Shown here one piece after another: positions 54,390 through 61,634 of a DNA stretch of 64,000 bases. The position numbers were made by a program, and so were the translations under genes. The first letter of the stretch is position 1. Each line of letters starts with the position of its first letter. The notes below the pieces were generated by a model. It saw only the letters and a program-made list of their open reading frames with translations, searched no databases and was not told the DNA's origin. The stretch comes from Catenulispora sp. MAP5-51 (GTDB taxonomy: Bacteria; Actinomycetota; Actinomycetes; Streptomycetales; Catenulisporaceae), in NCBI RefSeq assembly GCF_041261205.1, contig NZ_JBGCCH010000012.1:1-64000 (forward strand), given 5' to 3'.

Positions 54390-55988
54390 ATGGACAGGGA
54401 GCTCAGTACAGCAGGAAGCAGAGGCCGGCCGCCGGCGGGTTCGCGGCGGACCGCTGGTGTGGTGAGTGTGGTCGCGGCAGGGGCTCTGGCTGCCGCGGGC
54501 GTGGCGCTGGCGGCGGGCGGGGCGAACGCCGCCGCCGCGAACCTGGTGGCGAACCCGGGGTTCGAGACCGGGACGCTGTCCGGGTGGACGTGCAGTGCCA
54601 ACAGCGGATCGGTGGTGTCCAGCCCGGTGCACTCCGGGTCGCACGCGCTCAGCGCGACGCCGGCCGGTTCGGACGACGCGCAGTGCACGCAGACCATCAG
54701 CGTGCAGCCGAACTCGCAGTACTCGCTGTCGGCGTGGGTGCAGGGCAGCTACGTGTACCTCGGCGCCAGCGGGACCGGCGGCACCGATCCCAGCACGTGG
54801 AGCAGCAACGGTTCCTGGAACCAGCTCACCACGTCGTTCACCACCGGGGCCTCGACCACGAGCGTCACGGTCTACCTGCACGGCTGGTACGGCCAGGGCA
54901 CGTACTACGGCGACGACGTCAGCCTGCTGGGCCCGGCCGGCTCGGGCTCCTCGAGCACCCCGCCGACCACCCCGAGCACGACGCCCTCGACGACGCCCTC
55001 GACGACGCCGAGCACGACACCGTCGACGCCGCCGACCACACCCACCACCCCGACCTCGTCGACCAGTTCCACTCCCCCGCCCCCGCCGAACACCGGGTTC
55101 AACCACCCGGCGTACTTCATGCCGCTGGACAACAGCCCGCAGGCGATCTCGGACATCGTCAACGCCGGCGAGAAGCAGCTGAACCTGGCCTTCGTCCTGG
55201 ACTCCGGAGGCTGCACGCCGGCCTGGGGCGGCAACGCCTCGACGCCGGTCTCCTCCGACACCGCCGTGCTGGCCGACATCAGCGCGCTGCGGGCGGCCGG
55301 CGGCGACGCCGCGGTGTCCTTCGGCGGCTACAACGGCACCGAGCTCGGGTCCTCGTGCGGCAGCGCGAGCGCCCTGGCCGCGGCCTACCAGCAGGTGATC
55401 ACCAAGTACCAGCTCAAGCACGTCGACTTCGACTACGAGAACACCGCGCTGGACAGCAACACGGCCGTGCGCTTCGGCGCCATCAAGATCCTGGAGCAGA
55501 ACAACCCCAACCTGGTGGTCTCGCTCACGATCCCGATGACCACGGTCGGCTTCCCGGGCTCGGGCACCGATGAGATCAAGCAGGCGGTGGCGGCCGGCGC
55601 GCGGCTGGACGTCGTCAACATCATGGACTTCGACACCGGCCTGACCTCCGGCACCGAGGTCGCCCAGACCGAGGCGATCGCGAACGACGCGATCTCGCAG
55701 CTGCAGTCGATCTACGGCTGGAGCAGCGCGCAGGCCTGGTCGCACCTGGGCCTGCAGATCATGAACGGCCACACCGACCAGCCCTCGGAGCTGTTCCAGC
55801 AGAGCGACTTCACCGCGCTGCTGGGCTTCGCCAAGGCGAACCACCCGGCGTGGTTCTCGTACTGGTCGGCCAACCGGGACCGGGCCTGCGACCCGAGCGT
55901 GCCGCACAACTGGGCCGACGGCGCGTGCTCCAGCGTGACGCAGAACCCCTGGGACTTCACCAAGATCCTGGTGCAGTACACCGGCTGA
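54390..55988 (+). CDS. Secreted GH18 chitinase with N-terminal carbohydrate-binding module
   Basis: 532 residues. Signal peptide to about residue 49 (ALAAGGANAAAA). CBM4/9-like jelly-roll module about 50-182 (NLVANPGFETGTLSGWTC, WVQGSYVYLGASG). A Thr/Pro/Ser linker of TPST repeats about 186-230. GH18 domain about 236-530 with the DxDxE motif in HVDFDYE (D346, D348, catalytic E350). It degrades chitin outside the cell; GlcNAc signalling through DasR is expected from the upstream repeats. A perfect terminator follows. Direct repeats of ACGACGCCCTCG-type DNA encode the linker. Confidence 0.93.
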   Translation: MDRELSTAGSRGRPPAGSRRTAGVVSVVAAGALAAAGVALAAGGANAAAANLVANPGFETGTLSGWTCSANSGSVVSSPVHSGSHALSATPAGSDDAQCTQTISVQPNSQYSLSAWVQGSYVYLGASGTGGTDPSTWSSNGSWNQLTTSFTTGASTTSVTVYLHGWYGQGTYYGDDVSLLGPAGSGSSSTPPTTPSTTPSTTPSTTPSTTPSTPPTTPTTPTSSTSSTPPPPPNTGFNHPAYFMPLDNSPQAISDIVNAGEKQLNLAFVLDSGGCTPAWGGNASTPVSSDTAVLADISALRAAGGDAAVSFGGYNGTELGSSCGSASALAAAYQQVITKYQLKHVDFDYENTALDSNTAVRFGAIKILEQNNPNLVVSLTIPMTTVGFPGSGTDEIKQAVAAGARLDVVNIMDFDTGLTSGTEVAQTEAIANDAISQLQSIYGWSSAQAWSHLGLQIMNGHTDQPSELFQQSDFTALLGFAKANHPAWFSYWSANRDRACDPSVPHNWADGACSSVTQNPWDFTKILVQYTG

Positions 55989-56009
55989 GCACCGCGACTG
56001 AAGATTGGC

Positions 56010-56044
56010 AGGGCCTCACTGACAGAAGATGTCAGTGAGGCCCT
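56010..56044 (+). terminator. Strong intrinsic terminator after the chitinase gene
   Basis: AGGGCCTCACTGACA and TGTCAGTGAGGCCCT form a perfect 15-bp stem with a GAAGA loop followed by CTTA. Confidence 0.85.
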
Positions 56045-56058
56045 CTTACGGTCGGTCC

Positions 56059-56562
56059 ATGAGCTACCCGACCCCCATCGCCTGGCACGCCGGCACCGAC
56101 GTCATCGACGGCCGCCAGGTCAAGCGCTACCACATCGCCCGCGACGCGAACCCGATCCGCGAGGACTGGGAGCAGGCCGCGGCCGCACTGATCCCCGGCA
56201 TGCTCGCCCCGCGCGACGAGACGCCGCCGGCGGCCTTCACCGTGCTGTTCCGCAGCGGCGCCGGACTGCACCTGAACGTCTACAGCTGGTACTGGGACAA
56301 CGTGATCTACGGACAGTTCGCGACCGGCGGGGTGCCGTTCCTGGGCAGCCCGGACGAGGATCCCGGAAAGCTGGCCCCGGTCACGCCGCCGGTGATCGGC
56401 TGCGTGTACGAGCTCGCGGTGCTGGTCCACGAGCGGTCGGCGTGGATCCGGCACATGCTGATGAATGAGAAGCCTGACATGGACGCCTACCTGGCCGACG
56501 TGCTGCCGACGGGTCCGGTGGGGCTGCCGGATGTGCCTTCGGGGCTGGCGCAGCTAGCCTGA
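56059..56562 (+). CDS. Hypothetical protein
   Basis: 167 residues, starting 14 bases after the chitinase terminator at ATG 56059. It is predicted soluble and mostly beta with helices: HAGTDVIDGRQVKRYHIARD, FTVLFRSGAGLHLNVYSWYWDNV and CVYELAVLVHERSAWIRHML. No domain is recognised; the pattern is of a compact enzyme-like or binding fold. It ends five bases before the HD-domain gene, so the two are likely co-transcribed. Confidence 0.7.
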   Translation: MSYPTPIAWHAGTDVIDGRQVKRYHIARDANPIREDWEQAAAALIPGMLAPRDETPPAAFTVLFRSGAGLHLNVYSWYWDNVIYGQFATGGVPFLGSPDEDPGKLAPVTPPVIGCVYELAVLVHERSAWIRHMLMNEKPDMDAYLADVLPTGPVGLPDVPSGLAQLA

Positions 56563-56566
56563 CTCG

Positions 56567-57208
56567 GTGACCGATGCCGCTGCTTCCGCCGCTGCCGCTC
56601 CCTGGGTTCTGCCGATCGCGCTCGACGCCACGACGCGGCCGGCGCTGCGTCCGCTGCCGGTGCGCGCGGCAGAGCTGTTGCGCGACGTCCAGGCCCCGCC
56701 ACGGCTCGTCGCGCATCTGCGGGCGGTGCACGATGTCGCAGCGCAGTTGGTCGCCTGGACCGCGAAGCGGGAGCTGCCGATAGACGCGGACGCCGTCCTG
56801 TTCGGGGCGGCGACGCACGATATCGGCAAGGCACTGCACCCGGGCGAGCTGTCCGGCCCCGGATCACAGCACGAACCCGCGGGCCGCGATCTGTTGCTGG
56901 CCAACGGAATCGCACCGGAACTGGCCAAGTACGCGGCGAACCACTCGACGCTGAGCACCGACTCCACCCTCGACGAGCTGCTGGTGAGCCTCGCCGACAC
57001 CGTGTGGAAGGGCAAGCGGCGCACCGATCTGGAGGATCTGGTGGTGGCGCGGCTGGCGGCGGAGACCGGACGCGAGGTCTGGGACGAGTTCCTGGAGTTG
57101 GACACGCTGCTCACGGAGATCGGCGACGGGGCCGATGAGCGGTTGGCGTACCAGATGGGCTATCCCTTGGGGCCCGTGGCTCCTGGGGCTCCCGTGGTTC
57201 AGAAGTAG
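56567..57208 (+). CDS. HD-domain phosphohydrolase
   Basis: 213 residues from GTG 56567. The HD motif set is present: H in LVAHLRAVHD, HD in GAATHDIGKALH, a His in EPAGRD/YAANHST and a later Asp in VSLADTVWKG. HD proteins are metal-dependent phosphohydrolases acting on nucleotides or signalling molecules. The C-terminal part is helical. The 3' end overlaps the convergent D-serine-dehydratase-like fragment by ten bases. Confidence 0.87.
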   Translation: MTDAAASAAAAPWVLPIALDATTRPALRPLPVRAAELLRDVQAPPRLVAHLRAVHDVAAQLVAWTAKRELPIDADAVLFGAATHDIGKALHPGELSGPGSQHEPAGRDLLLANGIAPELAKYAANHSTLSTDSTLDELLVSLADTVWKGKRRTDLEDLVVARLAAETGREVWDEFLELDTLLTEIGDGADERLAYQMGYPLGPVAPGAPVVQK

Positions 57209-57555
57209 GTGCGTGCGCCGCCGATGACGTCGTAGTCCTCGTCCACGAGCAGGAACAGGCGCCAGCGGTCCAGCGTCATGCAGGGGTGCGAGACGCCGAG
57301 GGCCACCAGGTCGCCGACGGCCAGCGGGCTGGCGGGGTCGACGCGCAGGAAGGCGTGCTGATCGCTCAGGGCGCTGATGTGGGCGGCGGCGTCGAGCTCG
57401 ACCGGGGTGTCGGTGGCGGCGCGCCAGGCGGCCAGGGGGACCGGGAGGCCCGCGTCGTGGGAGACGTCGCGGCGGCCGGCGTTCAGCAGGACCAGGCCGT
57501 TCGCGTGCAGGGGCAGGCCTTTGAAGGAGGCGTCGAGGACTTCCGGTGCGGTCAT
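57199..57555 (-). CDS. Stand-alone C-terminal domain of D-serine dehydratase/D-threonine aldolase family
   Basis: 118 residues equal only to the C-terminal third of the roughly 400-residue family (D-ser_dehydrat domain): NAGRRDVSHDAGLPVPLAAW, QHAFLRV, VGDLVALGVSHPCMTLDRWR and VDEDYDVI. The zinc-binding His/Cys pair (SHPC) is kept, but the PLP-binding alanine-racemase-like barrel is missing, and no remnant lies upstream because ATG 57555 overlaps the GlcF stop (ATGA). The clean start and coupling suggest an expressed domain rather than debris. It may act with another protein, or be a relic of an operon fusion. Confidence 0.8.
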   Translation of the reverse strand: MTAPEVLDASFKGLPLHANGLVLLNAGRRDVSHDAGLPVPLAAWRAATDTPVELDAAAHISALSDQHAFLRVDPASPLAVGDLVALGVSHPCMTLDRWRLFLLVDEDYDVIGGARTYF

Positions 57556-58685
57556 GCCTTGTGCCCTCGCAGGTAGTCGACGATGTGCACGGCCTTGGTC
57601 CGGCTTTGGGATTTGCGCAAGCCGGTCTGGAGTTGGCGCAGGCAGCCGGGGTTGACCGCGATCACCAGGTCGAGGTCCGCGGCCTCGATCTCGGCGATCT
57701 TCTTGGCCAGGATGGCTTTGCTCTCCTTCTTGCGCACCAGGGCGTAGGTGCCGGCGGCGCCGCAGCAGGAGCCGGCGGAGGGGAGCTCGACGTAGGTGGC
57801 GGTGCGGCCGAGGAGTTCGCGGGGTTCCTTCCAGACGCCGAGGCCGTTGCGCAGGTGGCAGCTGTCCTGCAGGCCGACACGCAAAGGACGTTCACTGACA
57901 TCAAGGTTCTGCTTAAGCAGCCACTCGGAGGCCTCGACCACGCGCTCGCGCCCGATCACGTCGGCCAGGTGTGCCGCGCAGCCGCCGCTGGTGGTGACGA
58001 TGGTGCCGGGAAGGCGTTCACCGAGCTTGCGGGCCAGGTCGCGGCCTTGTTCGAGCTCGCCGTTGTGGGCGTGCAGCGCGCCGCAGCAGCCCTGGTCCGG
58101 GTCGACGGCGAGATCCGGGTCCAGGGCGGCGATGCCGCGGCTGACCGAGGGGAACAGGCCGCGTTCGAAGCAGCCGAGCATGAGGGTCGGCTGGTCGGCC
58201 GCGCCGCTTCGCCTGCGGGCGCTGCGGCGCACGAGGCCGAGAGTCCGCAGGACCCACTTGCGGTTCGCGATCAGCAGCAGCGGCCGCACGATCCACGGCC
58301 GCTTCAGGCCGCTCCACTGCTCGTCGCGCCACTCCTCGAGCAGGTGGCCGTACTGGACGCCGGCCGGGCACACCGTCTCGCAGGCGCGGCAGCCCAGGCA
58401 GAGGGAGGACTCCTCGGCGAGGGTGGCGTCGTCGGGGGCCAGATCGCCGGTTTCCAGCAGGCGCATCAAGGTGATGCGGCCGCGCGGGGACGACTGCTCC
58501 TGGCCGGTCATCGCGTAGGTCGGGCACGCCGGAAGGCAGAAGCCGCACGAGATGCAGGCATCCAGCAGGTCCTTGCTGAAGATGCCCTTGGGGCCGCCGT
58601 CGCCGGGGCTGGTCTGCTCGGGGCTGGTCTGCTCGGGGCTGGTCAGTTCGGGGCTGCTCTGCTCGGGGCCGGTCTGCTCGCTCAC
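57552..58685 (-). CDS. Glycolate oxidase iron-sulfur subunit-like protein (GlcF type)
   Basis: 377 residues. A short N-terminal repeat (SPEQTSPEQTS) precedes two 4Fe-4S ferredoxin motifs, CISCGFCLPACPT and CLGCRACETVCP, then two CCG domains (DQGCCGALHAHNG and GSCCGAAGTY) typical of GlcF/GlpC/heterodisulfide-reductase-like subunits. It accepts electrons from the FAD subunit encoded just upstream, which it overlaps by four bases. Probable glycolate or lactate oxidation complex, membrane-associated. Confidence 0.92.
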   Translation of the reverse strand: MSEQTGPEQSSPELTSPEQTSPEQTSPGDGGPKGIFSKDLLDACISCGFCLPACPTYAMTGQEQSSPRGRITLMRLLETGDLAPDDATLAEESSLCLGCRACETVCPAGVQYGHLLEEWRDEQWSGLKRPWIVRPLLLIANRKWVLRTLGLVRRSARRRSGAADQPTLMLGCFERGLFPSVSRGIAALDPDLAVDPDQGCCGALHAHNGELEQGRDLARKLGERLPGTIVTTSGGCAAHLADVIGRERVVEASEWLLKQNLDVSERPLRVGLQDSCHLRNGLGVWKEPRELLGRTATYVELPSAGSCCGAAGTYALVRKKESKAILAKKIAEIEAADLDLVIAVNPGCLRQLQTGLRKSQSRTKAVHIVDYLRGHKA

Positions 58686-60061
58686 GATCCCAGCTTCCCG
58701 GGGTTGAGCAGGCCGAGCGGGTCGAACGCGCCCTTGATCCGCCGCAGCAGCGCCATCTGCTCGGGCCCCAATCGGTGTTCCAGGTAGGGCAGCTTCGCCG
58801 CGCCCACGCCGTGCTCGCCGGTGATCGTACCGCCGAGATCCACTGCGTGGTGGAAGATCTCGTCGAAGGCGGCCATCGCCGCCTCGGTGGCAGCCTGGTC
58901 GTCCCCGTCGACGACCGCGGTGGGGTGCAGGTTGCCGTCGCCGGCGTGGCCGAAGGTGCCGATGCGGACGCCGTGCTTGTCCGCGGTGGCCGCGACGAAG
59001 GCGACCATCTCGGCCAGCTTCGGGCGGGGCACCGTGACGTCCTCCAGGATCGTCATGCTGCCGCTGCGCGCCAGGGCCGGCAGGTTGCAGCGGCGAGCCG
59101 CCAGGAGGTCCTCGGCGGCGGCTACGGACTCGGCGAGTTCGATGTGGGTCGCGCGCTTGCCGCAGACCTCGGCCATGCGGGCCACGGAGCGGTCGACCGC
59201 GTCGGGCTCGCCGTCGTCGCCGAACAGCAGCAGCGCTCCGGCGTCAAGGCGCAGGCCCAGGTGGGCGAAGTCCTCGACGGCCGCGATGCAGACCGCGTCC
59301 ATGAACTCCAGGGTGGCCGGGGCGGGGCCGGAGGCGACGATGTCGCGGACCGCCTCGGAGGCGTCGGCCATGGACTCGAAGTAGGCCACGCCGTAGCGGG
59401 CGGCGGCGGGGTTCGGGACCAGCGCCATGGTGATCTCGGTGATCACCGCCAGGGTGCCCTCGGAGCCGACCAGCAGGCGGGTGAGGTCGTAGCCGGCGAC
59501 GTCCTTGACCAGCCGGCCGCCGGTGCGGATGACCTCGCCGTCGGGCAGGACCGCCTCCAGGCCGAGCACGTACTGGCGGGTGACGCCGTACTTCAGGCCG
59601 CGCAGTCCCCCGGCGCAGGTGGCCACGTTCCCGCCGACGGTGGAGGCCTCCTTGCTGCCCGGGTCGGGGACGTAGACCAGCCCGACGGCCGCCGCCGCGC
59701 GGTTCAGGGCGCCCGCGGTGACGCCGGGCTGGCACACCGCCAGCATCTCGTCGCGGCTGACCTCCGTCAGGGCGGTCATCCGCGTCGTGGACAGCACGAT
59801 CCCGCCGGACAGCGGCACGGTGGCGGCGCACAGGTTGGTCCCGGCGCCGCGGGTGGTGACCGGGACCCGGTGCCGGGTCGCGATCCGCATCACCCCGGCG
59901 ACCTCCTCGGTGGTCAGCGGCTGCACCACCACGTCCGGCGCGTGCCGGAACAGCGGCGTGGCGTCGCGCCCATAAGCAGCGAGCGCGCCGGTCTCGGTGA
60001 GCACGCGCTCACCCAGCAGGGCCCGCAGATCGGCGATCACCGCGGGAGGGATCTTGGTCAT
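58682..60061 (-). CDS. FAD-linked glycolate/D-lactate oxidase subunit (GlcD type)
   Basis: 459 residues. FAD PCMH domain with PVTTRGAGTNLCAATVPLSG and PDPGSKEASTVGGNVATCAG, then KYGVTRQYVLGLEAVLPDG, and the C-terminal oxidase domain with FGHAGDGNLHPTAV and the final GEHGVGAAKLPYLEHRLG. It oxidises a 2-hydroxy acid with FAD and passes electrons to the iron-sulfur subunit. ATG 60061 starts at the family N-terminus. First gene of a three-gene operon. Confidence 0.94.
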   Translation of the reverse strand: MTKIPPAVIADLRALLGERVLTETGALAAYGRDATPLFRHAPDVVVQPLTTEEVAGVMRIATRHRVPVTTRGAGTNLCAATVPLSGGIVLSTTRMTALTEVSRDEMLAVCQPGVTAGALNRAAAAVGLVYVPDPGSKEASTVGGNVATCAGGLRGLKYGVTRQYVLGLEAVLPDGEVIRTGGRLVKDVAGYDLTRLLVGSEGTLAVITEITMALVPNPAAARYGVAYFESMADASEAVRDIVASGPAPATLEFMDAVCIAAVEDFAHLGLRLDAGALLLFGDDGEPDAVDRSVARMAEVCGKRATHIELAESVAAAEDLLAARRCNLPALARSGSMTILEDVTVPRPKLAEMVAFVAATADKHGVRIGTFGHAGDGNLHPTAVVDGDDQAATEAAMAAFDEIFHHAVDLGGTITGEHGVGAAKLPYLEHRLGPEQMALLRRIKGAFDPLGLLNPGKLGS

Positions 60062-60156
60062 GGCCCCAGCCTGGCAGACCGCCCGCGACCGTGGTCACGG
60101 CGGCCACCGATCAGGCGCCGAGCATCGAAAACGCCATCGGTGCGAGGATGGCCGGC

Positions 60157-60969
60157 ATGACATTCCAGGCGGGCAAAGCGGTCGCGGCGGACGGGACCGT
60201 GATCGCCTACCAGAGCGCCTGCGCCGACGCCGGCGCCGGCAGCGGCATCCCGCTGGTCCTGCTGGCCGGGCAGTCCAACACCCACCGCTGGTGGGACTCG
60301 GCGCGCGCCGATTTCGAGACCGCCGGCTATCACACCATCACCCTGGACTGGCGTGGCACCGGAGCCAGTGACAAGCCCGACGAGCCTTACAGCACCAGGG
60401 GTTTCGCGGCGGACGTCGTGGCGGTCCTCGACGAGGCGGGGATCGAGCGGGCGCAGGTCTACGGCACCTCGATGGGCGGCCGGGTCGCGCAGTGGCTGGC
60501 CGCCGACCACCCGGAGCGCGTCGGCGCGCTGGTGCTGGGCTGCACGTCGCCGGGCGGGGCGCACGCGATCGAGCGGGACCGTCCGGTTCGGCAGGCGCTG
60601 GCGCAGGCCGATCGCGGTGCGGCTGAACGGTACCTGCTGGAGCTGATGTACACGCCGGGCTGGCTGGCGGCACATCAGGGGCCTTACTACGTGGTCGGCG
60701 ATCCGGACATGCCCGTCTACGCCAAGGGCCGGCATCTGACGGCCAGCGGCAAGCACGACGCCTGGGACGTGCTGCCGTCGATCACCGCCCCGACGCTGGT
60801 GGTGCACGGCACCGACGACGTGTTCAACCCGGCGGCCAACGCCCCGCTGATCGCCGAGCGGATCCCGAACGCGCGGCTGGCGCTGATCGAGGGGGCGCGG
60901 CACGCCTACTTCGACGAGTTCCGCGAGGTCGCCGGGCCTGTGGTGCTGGAGTTCCTCGCCGAGCACTGA
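60157..60969 (+). CDS. Alpha/beta hydrolase
   Basis: 270 residues. Oxyanion region LLAGQSNTHRWWD, nucleophile Ser in YGTSMGGRVAQWLA, acid Asp in VVHGTDDVFNP and catalytic His in GARHAYFDEF, with a short cap domain between. General esterase/lyase-like hydrolase; substrate unknown. ATG 60157 has GAGG at usual spacing; ATG 60148 and 60091 are alternatives that lack one. It is divergent from the GlcD operon. Confidence 0.88.
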   Translation: MTFQAGKAVAADGTVIAYQSACADAGAGSGIPLVLLAGQSNTHRWWDSARADFETAGYHTITLDWRGTGASDKPDEPYSTRGFAADVVAVLDEAGIERAQVYGTSMGGRVAQWLAADHPERVGALVLGCTSPGGAHAIERDRPVRQALAQADRGAAERYLLELMYTPGWLAAHQGPYYVVGDPDMPVYAKGRHLTASGKHDAWDVLPSITAPTLVVHGTDDVFNPAANAPLIAERIPNARLALIEGARHAYFDEFREVAGPVVLEFLAEH

Positions 60970-60982
60970 TTCGGGGCAGCGC

Positions 60983-61605
60983 TCAGGGAAACGACGGCCA
61001 ACCGCGATAGCCGGCGCCTGGTCGGCGGGGCTCGTAGTCGGCACAGAAGAACGTCTCCTGCACGAATCCGCTGCGCTGATCCCACACCTGGAACAGGGCA
61101 CGCTTGGTTTCCACCGGACGGTATGCGTCCTTCGCGCCGCGGAAACAGGCCATCGTGCCGATGAAGCCCCAGCCGGCGGGGTGGTAGTCGGAGAATGCGC
61201 AGGAAATGCACGCCAGGATGCGAACGCCGGCGGGAAGTTGGCGCTGGAGGTCCAGCAGCGCCTGCTCCATGTCTTCATGGCCTTCATGGCCTTCATGAGG
61301 CTTTGCGTTTTCCACGTCGCCGGTCGGCAGGCGCAGGGTCAGCACCACGTCCGCCCTGAACCCGCGGCGCGGCAGCGGATCGCCCAGCGCCAACCGCGCG
61401 TCGAGATCCATCTCGGCCGGTCCGGCATTCGGGAACGCGACACGCACCGGCATTCTCCACTCGAGCGTGATTCGAAGCGATTGCCACGGAGCAGGAGCAC
61501 AAAGTCCTGACCGTCGTTGACCAGTGTCGTCTCGAATCGGCCCCACCTGTCGGTGACGACCGCGGGGTAGTGTTGCGGCTCGCGGTAGAGGAGTCCATCG
61601 GCCAT
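60983..61605 (-). pseudogene. Frameshifted DUF6304-like gene
   Basis: From ATG 61605 the frame reads YPAVVTDRWGRFETTLVNDG and LLLRGNRFES, then leaves the family pattern near 61475; a different frame takes over with ITLEWRMPVRVAF and runs to the stop at 60983 with FSDYHPAGWGFIGTMACFRG and FFCADYEPRRPGAGYRG. Both parts resemble, in order, the actinobacterial DUF6304 family, but the segment that normally joins them (about 25-30 residues) is missing, consistent with a small deletion that shifted frame. A GHEGHEDM stretch is coded by a nine-base tandem repeat near 61276-61300. Sequencing error is the alternative. Confidence 0.65.
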
Positions 61606-61634
61606 GGCGACCAGTATGGCCACGGCAGGCGGGG

